Source: Leptospira gomenensis
GTDB taxonomy: Bacteria > Spirochaetota > Leptospiria > Leptospirales > Leptospiraceae
DNA: 64,000 bases
Direction: 5' to 3'
NCBI RefSeq assembly: GCF_004770155.1
Contig: NZ_RQFA01000048.1
Location: 120,110-184,109 of the forward strand
This document shows positions 1 through 10,962 of the stretch, one piece after another. Both the position numbers and the translations under genes were made by a program. How positions within the stretch are numbered: position 1 is the stretch's first letter; each line of letters begins with the position of its first letter. Below the pieces are notes generated by a model. It was not told the DNA's origin. It searched no databases and saw only the letters and a program-made list of their open reading frames with translations.

Positions 1-2
1 AA

Positions 3-1085
<1,083 letters not shown>

Positions 1086-1089
<4 letters not shown>

Positions 1090-1508
1090 CCGGATTTTTT
1101 ACCGTTATGCTCTGTTTGGGAGTGGCCGCCGTCTTTTTTCATCTTCTTTCTTCCGTGGACAACAAGCGACTCGATAAAGCCGCTAAAAAAAGGGAAGCCG
1201 AAAATCCGAATTCGAGGGAATACGGGGACCCCAAAAAAGTTTACGGAAAAAATTGGGATCCCGATCTGCCTAAACCGAGAATCTGTCCCATCTGCGGAAA
1301 ATACTTGCAAAAAACCGAATATTTGTATGCCGTTATTTCGGAACCGCCCGCATTAGGAATCAAACGACACGCGAAAATTTTCGGATGTAGATATTGTTAT
1401 CTCGGATTGGAGACCGAATCTCCCGGCGAATCGAAGAACGCGGATCTTCGGTCCGTAAACTACGAACAAACTCCCACCCAAATCAAGGATGAAGAACTCG
1501 GTCTCTAA
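1086..1508 (+). CDS. Hypothetical membrane-anchored zinc-ribbon protein
   Basis: A 140-residue protein of unknown function. Residues 1-20 form a hydrophobic N-terminal segment (probable membrane anchor), followed by a Lys/Glu-rich stretch. A CPICGK motif near residue 62 and a CRYC motif near residue 99 together look like a four-Cys zinc ribbon. The tail is polar. The gene starts inside the upstream stop codon (ATGA overlap), and its last ~20 bp contain the start of recG, so all four genes from the window start to recG probably form one operon. No catalytic motif is visible. Confidence 0.65.
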
Positions 1509-3666
1509 AACGGAACAAACGAGCGCGCAAATCGGACTTCTATCTCCGGTAACGGTAATCAAAGGAGTCGGCCCCGCCAAAGCCGCGGCGCTTTCTTCGA
1601 TAGGAATCATTACGCTCCAGGATTTACTCAATTTCTTTCCGAGAAGATATTTGGATCGAAACCTAACGGAAAACGTACTTTTAAAAACGGGAGAAACCGT
1701 AACACTCGTATTGGAGGTCGTAGACGCCTACCTCGCGCACGGAAAAAAGTCCAGATTGGTCGTCGGCGCAAAAACCAGAAATAACGAACGTGTTTCCGTC
1801 GTTTTCTTTCGCGGTGTGAATTTTTTTCAGAGGTTATTCCAACCCGGAACAACGTTAGTCGCAACGGGAAAACTGGAATACTTTCGGGGATTTCAACTCA
1901 TACATCCTGATTATGAAATTCTCACGAATGCGGTCAAACCGACGAACTCGACCAACCTTTCCGATTCCAAAAAAAAGGGAACGGACGAACCGGAAGAAGA
2001 ACTGGCCGAACTTCCGGAAATGATACACGCGGGCCGCATTATACCCTTATATCCTTCGGGTGAATCCTTAAAATCGGAAGGTTTGGATTCCAGGGGATTC
2101 CGGAAAATCCTCTACCTCGCTTTGGAAAAACTGCGTGGAAATATTCCGGAAATACTTCCGGAAAAGATAGTCACCAAACGTAAATTAGTCGCCCGTGAGG
2201 AATCGTATCGAGAAATACATTTTCCCGAGGACGAAACATCGCTGGAAAACGCGAGATACAGACTCAAATACGAAGAGTTGTTCTACTTCAATCTTCTGAT
2301 CGAACACAAAAAAAAGGAAAGAGAAAAGATCAAACGTGTACTTTGGCCTCTGCCCGAATCGAAAACGGCGGAGAACGTCCGCGCCAATTTACCTTTTCGA
2401 CTTACGGAAGATCAGGATTCGGCTTTGAAAAAAATCACGGAGTTGACCGCAAAGGAACAACCTACTGCGGTTTTATTACAGGGAGACGTCGGATCGGGAA
2501 AGACGTTAGTCGCTCTTTTAACTGCGCTCCGTTATCTGGACAATCAGATTCAGGTTTGTATGGTAGCTCCGACCGAAATTCTCGCCAGACAACATTATCA
2601 GACGATTCTCTCCTTTATGGGCAATATGCCTTTCTTAGGGATCGAGTTACTAGTGGGGAAAGAGCCGAAAAAAAACCGATACGAAAAATTATATCGAATC
2701 AAAAAAGGGGACACGTTATTCGTCATTGGAACCCACAGCGTTTTCCAGGAAGACGTAGTTTTTTCCGATCTCGGCCTGGTGATCATCGACGAACAGCATA
2801 AATTCGGGGTCGATCAAAGGGAAACGCTCCGATCCAAGGGAAAAAATCCCGATATCCTAGCCATGACCGCTACGCCGATTCCTAGGACGTTGTGCCTAAC
2901 GTTATACGGCGATTTGGATCTTCTTACGATCAAATCCAAACCAAAAGGAAGAATGCCGATCCAGACAAAATGGTTTCAGGAGGATCGGCGCGAAGGAGTA
3001 TACAAGTCGATCCGCAAATATGTATCTTCCGGAAGACAATGTTATATCGTTTATCCTTTGGTGGAGGAATCCGAAAAGGTCGATCTAAAGTCTTGTATCG
3101 AAGCCTATGAACAACTCAAACACGAAATTTTTCCCGATTTCGAAGTCGGCCTCGTACACGGTAAAATGGAGGCGGACGAAAAAGATCGCGTGATGAAGGA
3201 ATTTTCGAAAAACGGAATTCAAATCCTCGTATCGACAACGGTAATCGAAGTCGGGATCGACGTTCCCAACGCTACTGTCATGGTAATAGAACACGCGGAT
3301 CGTTTCGGAATTTCACAACTTCATCAGTTACGCGGACGCGTAGGCAGAGGGGATCAGGAAAGTTTTTGCGTTCTAATGACGGATTCGAAAGTCACCGACG
3401 ACGCAAAGATTCGTTTGGAAGCGATGGTCGATCTTTCCGACGGCTTCGCGTTATCCGAAATCGATCTAAAACTCCGGGGACCGGGAGAATTACTCGGCGT
3501 GCGACAAAGCGGCCTACCAGACTTCAGAATCGCCGACCTCCGGGAAGACTCCGGCCTGATAGAACTGACGAGAGAGGACGCGACTTCTTTCGGAAATCCG
3601 GGCGACCTGGAAAAGACGGAAATCCGCGGAAGATTCAGCGAAGGTCGTCTTCTGTTTTCGAATTAA
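1489..3666 (+). CDS. recG: ATP-dependent DNA helicase RecG
   Basis: A 725-residue protein with full RecG architecture: an N-terminal HhH-like segment (VIKGVGPAKA, residues ~20-30), the OB-fold wedge domain that splits forks, then an SF2 helicase core with Walker A GDVGSGKT near residue 331, the DEQH box near 433, and TATPIPRTL. The C-terminal helicase domain has VIEVGIDVPNA and QLHQLRGRVGRG. RecG reverses stalled forks and remodels branched DNA in the cytoplasm. Length is close to the family norm (about 690). The start lies inside the preceding gene; the only purine-rich sequence, AAGG, is unusually close to the ATG, so initiation may depend on coupling. A strong hairpin follows directly. Confidence 0.96.
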   Translation: MKNSVSKTEQTSAQIGLLSPVTVIKGVGPAKAAALSSIGIITLQDLLNFFPRRYLDRNLTENVLLKTGETVTLVLEVVDAYLAHGKKSRLVVGAKTRNNERVSVVFFRGVNFFQRLFQPGTTLVATGKLEYFRGFQLIHPDYEILTNAVKPTNSTNLSDSKKKGTDEPEEELAELPEMIHAGRIIPLYPSGESLKSEGLDSRGFRKILYLALEKLRGNIPEILPEKIVTKRKLVAREESYREIHFPEDETSLENARYRLKYEELFYFNLLIEHKKKEREKIKRVLWPLPESKTAENVRANLPFRLTEDQDSALKKITELTAKEQPTAVLLQGDVGSGKTLVALLTALRYLDNQIQVCMVAPTEILARQHYQTILSFMGNMPFLGIELLVGKEPKKNRYEKLYRIKKGDTLFVIGTHSVFQEDVVFSDLGLVIIDEQHKFGVDQRETLRSKGKNPDILAMTATPIPRTLCLTLYGDLDLLTIKSKPKGRMPIQTKWFQEDRREGVYKSIRKYVSSGRQCYIVYPLVEESEKVDLKSCIEAYEQLKHEIFPDFEVGLVHGKMEADEKDRVMKEFSKNGIQILVSTTVIEVGIDVPNATVMVIEHADRFGISQLHQLRGRVGRGDQESFCVLMTDSKVTDDAKIRLEAMVDLSDGFALSEIDLKLRGPGELLGVRQSGLPDFRIADLREDSGLIELTREDATSFGNPGDLEKTEIRGRFSEGRLLFSN

Positions 3667-3712
3667 AAAAGCGCGCTCTGCGGATCTTTCTCCGAAAAGC
3701 GCGCTTTCTACT
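3665..3712. terminator. Bidirectional terminator between recG and a convergent lipoprotein gene
   Basis: A 10-bp inverted repeat, AAAGCGCGCT at 3668-3677 pairing with AGCGCGCTTT at 3698-3707, with a small inner hairpin (CGGA/TCCG). An A-run precedes it, giving a U-run for transcripts from the minus strand, while the plus side ends in TTTCT. It begins at the recG stop codon and serves both convergent genes. Confidence 0.85.
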
Positions 3713-3790
3713 TAATAATTTAATAATAAACTAAATTACTATTAAATGAAAATTCGGTTCGGAGCTAAGATCCTCCTGCCGAACGACTTA

Positions 3791-4138
3791 CTAATAAACG
3801 TACCAGAGAACGTATTCTCTCGGTTCCAAATCGCAATTAAATCCGCCGATATTCACCGTAGCCAAATTGATGATCAAAGCGGAATTGGCGCACTCGTCCA
3901 CGTCCGTCTTTTTGTAATAACGATCCTCGTCCACTTTCGCGAGCTGCGGCGCCAAAACAGCGATTACCGCTGTGTTATCGGGACCTGCGATCGCTCCGAT
4001 CAACGCGCTCGTAAGAATTTGGTTTTTAGCCTCGGTCCCGGAAACGGTATCGGGAATCGTAAGACCGATCGTATCGAAAAGGTAACAGTTTGTGAGAAGC
4101 AGAAACGGAATCGAAAACGCGATAAACCTCTTTTTCAT
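3791..4138 (-). CDS. Small lipoprotein, Leptospira-specific family
   Basis: A 115-residue protein starting MKKRFIAF. I chose this ATG over an upstream one because AAGGAG sits at the right distance before it and the signal peptide begins there. The lipobox region LLLTNC puts the lipidated Cys near residue 17. The mature part contains a DTIGLTIPDTVSG segment and only two further cysteines. The sequence resembles a paralogous group of short Leptospira lipoproteins (I believe TIGR04452; not verified). Function unknown; it is probably anchored in a membrane. It converges on recG and shares its terminator. Confidence 0.75.
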   Translation of the reverse strand: MKKRFIAFSIPFLLLTNCYLFDTIGLTIPDTVSGTEAKNQILTSALIGAIAGPDNTAVIAVLAPQLAKVDEDRYYKKTDVDECANSALIINLATVNIGGFNCDLEPREYVLWYVY

Positions 4139-4378
4139 CGAAAGAATCTCCTTAATAATTTTTTTACTAAAATCCAACCGTCGATTCGGATGCAAAGCCT
4201 TTCTTAAAAAAACGTATCGATTCGAACCGATTACGATCTTATAATTTAGCACCCGAGCCGATTTCGGATTCTCGACTATCGTATCGGTCATTCAAGTATT
4301 TTTCAAAACGAAGGAATCCGTTCCGAACGGCAAAAACCATTGCATAGAAGTTTAAATCCTGCATTCTGGCATCCAGAT

Positions 4379-5131
4379 ATGAAAGTTTTCCTAGTTCCAG
4401 TTTTACTTTCTCTCATAACCGCTTCCGTGTTCGCACAAACCGCGAACGTTGCCAGAATATCCGGAGAATCCTACGTTCTCGGCGATTTCAAACAGGAAGA
4501 ATTCCTCGTTCCTTATTCCAATCCGGGAGAATCCAGGGTTCATTATTTGAGAAAAGAAACCTTGGAGAAACTTTTGGAGCTGTTCGACGCCTATCAAAGG
4601 GAAAATCCGGAGGAAAAACAAAAGCCGTTCGTGGTTTCCGCCTTCCGCTCTTTTAAGGACCAAAAAGGGATTTGGGAGGAAAAATATACGGGAAAACGGA
4701 AAATGCGCCAGCCGGTTAAGGGAAAAACTCCGCAAGAAATTATTTCTTTAATTTTGGAGTTTTCCAGCGCTCCCGGAACGTCCAGACATCACTGGGGAAC
4801 CGACGTCGATCTCAACGCATTAGAAAATTCTTATTTTGAAAAAGGCGGGAAAGGGGAAAAATTCTATCTCTGGATGACCAAACACGCAAAACGTTTCGGA
4901 TTCTGCCAACCCTACTCCGTGAAATCCTTACGATCAAACAAAGGGTATAACGAAGAAAAATGGCACTGGTCGTACGCGCCGATCGCGAATAAATTGCAGG
5001 AAGATTGGGTTCGCCTGTTTAAGGACGGAAAAATCGGATGGAACGGTAAATTTTTGGGCGCGGAATTTTTAGGCGAACTTCCCTTGGAATTCGTAACGTA
5101 CGTAAATCCGGATTGTAAATCGATCCGTTAA
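4379..5131 (+). CDS. D-alanyl-D-alanine carboxypeptidase, VanY/LAS metallopeptidase family
   Basis: A 250-residue secreted protein with a signal peptide at residues 1-20 (cleavage after VFAQ or nearby). LAS-family zinc motifs are clear: SRHHWGTDVD (first His and Asp zinc ligands) and EKWHWSY (catalytic Glu and third ligand His). The family trims D-Ala from peptidoglycan stem peptides in the periplasm. An ATG 39 bp upstream is possible but would put 13 polar residues before the signal sequence, so the later ATG is preferred. The gene stands alone, divergent from the small lipoprotein gene. Whether it is a D,D- or L,D-enzyme cannot be told by eye. Confidence 0.88.
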   Translation: MKVFLVPVLLSLITASVFAQTANVARISGESYVLGDFKQEEFLVPYSNPGESRVHYLRKETLEKLLELFDAYQRENPEEKQKPFVVSAFRSFKDQKGIWEEKYTGKRKMRQPVKGKTPQEIISLILEFSSAPGTSRHHWGTDVDLNALENSYFEKGGKGEKFYLWMTKHAKRFGFCQPYSVKSLRSNKGYNEEKWHWSYAPIANKLQEDWVRLFKDGKIGWNGKFLGAEFLGELPLEFVTYVNPDCKSIR

Positions 5132-5248
5132 CCGACACCGCAATCGGACTCTTCTCCAAAACGAAGCGGAAACACCTATGTTTTCGCGGTCGCGTTCTTT
5201 GCGATAGTAATCCGAAATTCCGGAATGTCGCCTAACAAGAAAACTACG

Positions 5249-6229
5249 TCATTCGACGATCGCGGGATTTTGATACACGTCCCACATCGTTTTTAATAGA
5301 GTCTTAGCGTCGCTGAATTCGGGCGACCATTGCAACAATTCCCGAGCCAAAGAGGAGGAGGCCAAAAGTTCGGCCGGATCTCCCGCCCTTCTTCCCGAAA
5401 TTTTATGAGGAATCGGTCTTCCGACCACTTCTTCCGCAAGACGGATCATTTCTAAAACGGAATATCCTTTTTCCGAACCGAGATTCACCGTAAGGGATTT
5501 TTTTTCGGATTCCAAATATTCCAAACTCAAAACGTGCGCTTTGGCAAGGTCGCTAACATGAATATAATCGCGAACACAACTTCCGTCCGGAGTTTCGTAA
5601 TCGGTTCCGAAAACCTCGAAACGTTCACGCATTCCCGAAGCCGCTTCCATGATGATCGGCAAAAGATTAGCGGGAGTCCGTTCCAATCCTCGAACTCTTC
5701 CCAAAGGATCGTAACCCGCCGCATTGAAATAACGAAGCGCGGCAAAATGAAATCCTTTTAGAGAAGCGTACCAACGCAAATTGTCTTCGATGGCTAATTT
5801 CGTATAACCGTAATAATTTTCCGGATGAAGCGGATGTTGTTCGTCCACGGGAAGATACTTCGGCGATCCGTAAACCGCGGCGGAAGAGGAAAAGATGATC
5901 CGTTTCGTTCCGGCCTTCTCCATAAAAGCCAACAACTGCAAAGTACCGCTGATGTTATTCAAAGCGTATTTGGAAGGATCGGTCATGGATTCTCCGGCGG
6001 CCTTCCACGCGGCGAAATGGAACACGGCGTCCACTGGTTTGCGGAATGCCTTTTCCAAAACGGACAAGTCCTGTAAATCTCCCTGAATCAACTCCACGCC
6101 CGGAAAAAGGTTGGCACGATTCCCTTTTTCCAGATTGTCCACGATCAGAAGTTCGTGTTTTTTTTCGAGTAATAAGGCGACGACGTGACTACCGATATAA
6201 CCCGCGCCGCCGGTAATTAATAATCTCAC
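5249..6229 (-). CDS. galE: UDP-glucose 4-epimerase
   Basis: A 326-residue extended short-chain dehydrogenase. The NAD-binding GGAGYIGSH motif is at residues 7-15 and the catalytic YYGYTK (Tyr-x3-Lys) near residue 145, preceded by the SSSAAVYG segment. Length and C-terminal GRRAGDPAEL region are typical of GalE, which interconverts UDP-glucose and UDP-galactose for LPS and other glycans. It starts with GTG, overlapping the lpxA stop (GTGA), so the two are translationally coupled and both serve envelope synthesis. A related epimerase specificity (for example UDP-GlcNAc) is possible. Confidence 0.92.
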   Translation of the reverse strand: MRLLITGGAGYIGSHVVALLLEKKHELLIVDNLEKGNRANLFPGVELIQGDLQDLSVLEKAFRKPVDAVFHFAAWKAAGESMTDPSKYALNNISGTLQLLAFMEKAGTKRIIFSSSAAVYGSPKYLPVDEQHPLHPENYYGYTKLAIEDNLRWYASLKGFHFAALRYFNAAGYDPLGRVRGLERTPANLLPIIMEAASGMRERFEVFGTDYETPDGSCVRDYIHVSDLAKAHVLSLEYLESEKKSLTVNLGSEKGYSVLEMIRLAEEVVGRPIPHKISGRRAGDPAELLASSSLARELLQWSPEFSDAKTLLKTMWDVYQNPAIVE

Positions 6230-7005
6230 CGGTGATCCGTAACTCCCCTATCGCTATCTCTAAAGAATTTTATAATATACTTAACTTGATCGATTAGATT
6301 TCCGGAGGCTTCCAATTCGTCCAAAGCCTTTCTGGTGGTAAGGCCGGAGTGATAGATGACCTTATACGCGTGTTTGATCGCGTTTCTCACCTCCGGAGAA
6401 AAACCGGCCCGTTTCATTCCCACGCTATTGAGACCGACAACGGTGCTCGGATTTCCGTCCACGGTGGAATAAGGAGGGACGTCCTGGACCACTTTGGCAA
6501 GTCCGGCGACCATCGCGTAATCTCCGACGAAACAGAACTGATGCACTCCCGCCAAACCGGAGATAAACGAGAAATTCCCCAAAGTAACGTGCCCCGCAAG
6601 AACACATCCGTGGGTGAGAATATTATTATTTCCGAGAATACAATCGTGACCGACGTGCGAGTTCCCCATAAAATAATTCTTGTTACCGATCACGGTGGGG
6701 GAATCCTCTTTCGTACCTTTGTGGATGTTCGAATATTCCCGAAAGATGTTATGATCGCCGATCACCGTTTTCGTAAGAAGCTGCTGATTAAAACCCAGAT
6801 CCTGAGGCATAACTCCGATAACGGCGCCCTGATGAAACCGGTTGAATTTTCCGATCTCCGAACCCGCACAGATTTTTACGTGACTTTCGATCACGGTTCC
6901 TTCCTGAATGGAAACGTTACCTTCTATGATGGAGTAAGGGCCAACCTCTACGGATTCGTGCAATTCGGCCCTCGGGTCGATAATCGCGGTCGGATGTATT
7001 TTCAT
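6226..7005 (-). CDS. lpxA: Acyl-[ACP]-UDP-sugar O/N-acyltransferase LpxA
   Basis: A 259-residue left-handed beta-helix protein with hexapeptide repeats throughout the first ~190 residues and a helical C-terminus. The HVGHDC motif places the catalytic His at residue 120. LpxA performs the first step of lipid A synthesis. In Leptospira the enzyme is known to use UDP-GlcNAc3N, forming an amide bond (family knowledge, not visible here). An AGAGG ribosome site precedes the ATG. It is first in a two-gene unit with galE and divergent from the Hpt gene. No other raetz-pathway gene is adjacent, unlike the lpxD-fabZ-lpxA cluster of many bacteria. Confidence 0.94.
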   Translation of the reverse strand: MKIHPTAIIDPRAELHESVEVGPYSIIEGNVSIQEGTVIESHVKICAGSEIGKFNRFHQGAVIGVMPQDLGFNQQLLTKTVIGDHNIFREYSNIHKGTKEDSPTVIGNKNYFMGNSHVGHDCILGNNNILTHGCVLAGHVTLGNFSFISGLAGVHQFCFVGDYAMVAGLAKVVQDVPPYSTVDGNPSTVVGLNSVGMKRAGFSPEVRNAIKHAYKVIYHSGLTTRKALDELEASGNLIDQVKYIIKFFRDSDRGVTDHR

Positions 7006-7152
7006 TGAGACCTCTCTTCGATTCTAAAATACAAAAATCGACTCGGCTTTTTTGTTCAAGCTTTTAAAGATGTCCTGAACGATCGTAACTTTTACCCAAA
7101 AGTGGTTGTATAATTCGGAAAACGATACGAACGTTGAAACGAGGTTTGAACC

Positions 7153-7503
7153 ATGCTTGTGGACTGGAACAGATTGGATTCTCTGAAACAGGGAGACGAT
7201 GAAGAGGAAATCGCTTGGTTAAAAGAGATGGTGGAATCTCTGTTGACGAACATGGAAGTCAGGATTCAAAACATAGTTCGTTTTGCCGAAGAAAAACAGG
7301 AAGCCTCGCTTCAAGGAGAACTTCACCAAACGAAAGGCGTCTCCGCGAACTTCGGATTGGAAGATCTCCGCGCCTTGGTCGCCGAAGCGGAACAGTTTTT
7401 AAAGGCCGGAGATTTCGGATCTTGCAACGGCTTATGTTTGAAGTCGCCTTCCGTCTGGGAACAAACCCGTGTGGAATTGAAAAAAAAATTCGGAATCCCT
7501 TGA
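7153..7503 (+). CDS. Hpt-domain histidine phosphotransfer protein
   Basis: A 116-residue all-helical protein with the Hpt signature HQTKG: His58 is the predicted phospho-acceptor and Lys61 the conserved helper, followed by SANFGL typical of Hpt domains. Such proteins shuttle phosphate between hybrid kinases and response regulators. It is a stand-alone domain with nothing else fused. No kinase or regulator is adjacent; the hybrid histidine kinase at 59.6 kb is one possible partner, but this is only a guess. A GAGG ribosome site lies ~8 bp before the ATG. Confidence 0.85.
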   Translation: MLVDWNRLDSLKQGDDEEEIAWLKEMVESLLTNMEVRIQNIVRFAEEKQEASLQGELHQTKGVSANFGLEDLRALVAEAEQFLKAGDFGSCNGLCLKSPSVWEQTRVELKKKFGIP

Positions 7504-7591
7504 TCGAAAACGATACGAGCCCTTTTTACGGTTTCGTTTTCATACGACTTAAAATTCAAAATCGAGAAACAAACACCTCTTACCGCCAATG

Positions 7592-8014
7592 ATGAAATTT
7601 TTTATCGGATTTTTTTTGATCCTATTCGTACACACAAGTTGTGGCCCCGGAGGTTCCTGTGATTGTCCGGATAAAAATTCGCTCGGAATCGGGGGACTTT
7701 TGATGTTGGCCGTGGTCCAAATGCCTTACGATCAATTCGTAGGTTCCTGCGACGTTCCTTCTAAATCCTTTTGTATCGATTATGCGCCCTACTATCATAT
7801 TTCCAAAGAGAGAACCTTATGTAAGGTTAGAAGCGGAACGTTCCGGGAATCCGCGTTATGCGCTCGCGGATCTCTCGTCGGAAAATGTACAGTCAATGTG
7901 GAATTCTCCCAACAAAAGCTGGAGATCCTCTACTATTCGTCGGCTCCCTTAGGTTGGAATTTTAATTCAGCAAAATCGGATTGTGAGTCAGCAAGGTTCG
8001 GAGTATTTCAATGA
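7592..8014 (+). CDS. Cys-rich secreted protein / probable lipoprotein, tandem copy 1
   Basis: About 140 residues. The hydrophobic leader MKFFIGFFLILFVHTSC ends in a spirochaete-type lipobox with Cys. Two ATGs are adjacent (7589 and 7592); the second gives the usual MK start. The mature protein has many cysteines (CGPGGSCDC, then single Cys at regular intervals), probably in disulfides. The order of Cys and the central C-D/E-Y pattern match the next gene, so the two are diverged tandem paralogues. Its stop overlaps the ATG of the second copy (ATGA). Function unknown. Confidence 0.72.
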   Translation: MKFFIGFFLILFVHTSCGPGGSCDCPDKNSLGIGGLLMLAVVQMPYDQFVGSCDVPSKSFCIDYAPYYHISKERTLCKVRSGTFRESALCARGSLVGKCTVNVEFSQQKLEILYYSSAPLGWNFNSAKSDCESARFGVFQ

Positions 8015-8430
8015 AAAGAATATCCTTTGCGGCCATTCTACTTTTTGCGTCTTTGCTCGTTGCGTATTCCTTCTGTCTTTTCCCGATGCAGGCTTGCAGT
8101 TGCGAGCCGCGAAAAGCGGACAACATTCTTTCGACGTTCGCCTTAATGAGCCCCGACAGTTTCGCCGATACGTTGAGTTGTCAGGATGTAAATTCGTCAT
8201 CTTGCGTCGAGTTTACGGAATTAGAATATACTTACGGAAGTTTGTATTGTCGATCACAGGGATTGAGGGAAACTGCACGCCCTTGTCCTTCCCAAAACGA
8301 AATAGCAATATGCAAGGATTTAAGCGGAGATATAAAAATCTCCTTATATTCCGACGGAGCACATCCGTATAACGACGCGACCGCGCAAACACAATGCGAT
8401 TTATTGGAATTGGATTACGTCAAAAAGTGA
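8011..8430 (+). CDS. Cys-rich secreted protein, tandem copy 2
   Basis: A 139-residue protein with a long hydrophobic N-terminus (residues 4-26) ending near FPMQACSC, either a signal peptide with a late lipobox or an anchor. The rest has regularly spaced cysteines (LSCQDV, SSCVEF, LYCRS, RPCPS, ICKD, TQCD). The pattern C-x2-V-x-S-x2-C followed by acidic-aromatic residues is shared with the preceding gene. Genes overlap by 4 bp, so they form one operon. I do not recognise a function; similar Cys-spaced lipoproteins occur in Leptospira as paralogous families. Confidence 0.7.
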   Translation: MKRISFAAILLFASLLVAYSFCLFPMQACSCEPRKADNILSTFALMSPDSFADTLSCQDVNSSSCVEFTELEYTYGSLYCRSQGLRETARPCPSQNEIAICKDLSGDIKISLYSDGAHPYNDATAQTQCDLLELDYVKK

Positions 8431-8479
8431 GACTGAAAACGAATATTTAGAATATTCGTATTCTGAATTTGGAATATTT

Positions 8480-8510
8480 CGGAACTCCGTAGAATAAATA
8501 CGGAGTTCCG
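8480..8510. terminator. Perfect 12-bp stem-loop between convergent genes
   Basis: CGGAACTCCGTA (8480-8491) pairs perfectly with TACGGAGTTCCG (8499-8510) around a 7-nt loop, between the ends of the Cys-rich gene pair and the DAHP synthase gene. There is no clear U-tract on either side, so it may act as a weak or factor-assisted terminator or as an mRNA 3'-end stabiliser. Confidence 0.6.
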
Positions 8511-8518
8511 ACCTTAAA

Positions 8519-9661
<1,143 letters not shown>

Positions 9662-9731
9662 ACTTCGCTCCGCACGGGATTTTCTCCCTTAGTAACAACC
9701 TTTTGTCGATTTGATTATCGTCAAGAATTCA

Positions 9732-10529
9732 TCAGAAACTATGATCTTTCCCGGGAAACTCTTCGGATTTTATTTCTTTATGAAAATTTCCCACGGCATT
9801 CTTAACGATCGAATGTAGATCCGCGAATTTTTTTAGGAACTTAGGCTGAAAATTCGCATCCAATCCCAGCAGATCGTACAAAACCAAGACCTGCCCGTCA
9901 CAATCCGGACCGGCTCCGATACCAATGGTCGGAACACCGAGCTCCAAGCTCGCCTTTTTACCGAGCTCCGCAGGAATCATTTCCAAAACCATGGAAAAAG
10001 CCCCGGCCTCGGAAATCGCCTCGGCTTCCCGAAGAAGTTTTGCACTCGATTCTTCTCCCTTACCTTGGATCTTATGTCCTCCGAAAACGTGAACACTTTG
10101 TGGAGTCAAACCGAGATGTCCCATAACGGGAACTCCGATCTGTTTCAGAATGGAAATCAACTCACAGATAAAATCCGAGCCGCCTTCGATTTTGACCGCG
10201 TCGCAATCGGTCTCCTTCATCATTCTTCCCGCGGAACGGATTCCCTCCTCGATCGAGGTTTGATAACTTAAAAAGGGAAGATCCGCGACGATGAACTTGT
10301 CGGGGGCGCCGCGTCGAACGGCCTTAGTATGATAGATCATTTCGTCCAAAGTCACCGGTAAGGTGCTCGTGTTTCCCTGAATCACCATACCGAGTGAATC
10401 CCCTACGAGAATGGAATCCACGTCGGTTTCGCTCAGAATTTTCGCGAAACTATAATCGTAACACGTAACGACGGAAATTTTTTCTTTCCCTTTTTTTTCG
10501 GGAGAATAAACCTTATGTACGTTTCTCAT
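9732..10529 (-). CDS. panB: 3-methyl-2-oxobutanoate hydroxymethyltransferase
   Basis: A 265-residue TIM-barrel enzyme of pantothenate synthesis, adding a hydroxymethyl group from 5,10-methylene-THF to alpha-ketoisovalerate. Clear motifs: VTCYDYSFA, the metal-site LVGDSLGMV, VKIEGG, GHLGLTPQ and the late GIGAGPDCDGQVLV. Its first 17 bp overlap the folK gene. The pairing with a folate gene makes sense, because PanB consumes a folate C1 unit. The C-terminal tail is Lys-rich. Confidence 0.96.
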   Translation of the reverse strand: MRNVHKVYSPEKKGKEKISVVTCYDYSFAKILSETDVDSILVGDSLGMVIQGNTSTLPVTLDEMIYHTKAVRRGAPDKFIVADLPFLSYQTSIEEGIRSAGRMMKETDCDAVKIEGGSDFICELISILKQIGVPVMGHLGLTPQSVHVFGGHKIQGKGEESSAKLLREAEAISEAGAFSMVLEMIPAELGKKASLELGVPTIGIGAGPDCDGQVLVLYDLLGLDANFQPKFLKKFADLHSIVKNAVGNFHKEIKSEEFPGKDHSF

Positions 10530-10962
10530 ATTCGTCTCCGCTAAAACGTTCGTATAGGGAATCTTCCTGGATCTGTTTCAGGATTTCCCGGATAAAAGGA
10601 CGGGTAAAAAGGGAATGGTGCGGAAGATGTAAACCTCGCGTGTGCATCCGAATCGTATCATAGGAAAGGATGTCAATGTCGATCTCCCTCGGACCTTTTT
10701 CGATCTCTCGGACCCGGCCCATTTCCTTTTCGATACGAAGCGCAACTTCCAAAAGTTCTTCCGGAGAAAACGTAGTTTCTATTTTCAGAATCTGATTTAG
10801 AAAATCGGGTTGATCCGTAACTTCCAGAGCCGCGGTGTTCAACGGTTCCGATTCTTTGATCACTTCGATTCCGACCGTGTTTTTGAGTTTACGGACCGCG
10901 ATCCTTAAAAACTCGGTTCGGTTTCCGAGGTTGGAACCGAGGGAAAGAAAGGCTTGTTTCAT
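10513..10962 (-). CDS. folK: 2-amino-4-hydroxy-6-hydroxymethyldihydropteridine pyrophosphokinase
   Basis: A 149-residue HPPK. It has the N-terminal LSLGSNLGNR motif, the ATP-site region EKGPREIDIDIL with the catalytic Asp pair, and the HLPHHSLFTRPF substrate segment. It transfers pyrophosphate from ATP to the pterin in folate synthesis. The start overlaps the stop of the DnaC-like gene by 4 bp (ATGA), and the end overlaps panB by 17 bp. No folP or folB is present in the window. Confidence 0.95.
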   Translation of the reverse strand: MKQAFLSLGSNLGNRTEFLRIAVRKLKNTVGIEVIKESEPLNTAALEVTDQPDFLNQILKIETTFSPEELLEVALRIEKEMGRVREIEKGPREIDIDILSYDTIRMHTRGLHLPHHSLFTRPFIREILKQIQEDSLYERFSGDEYEKRT

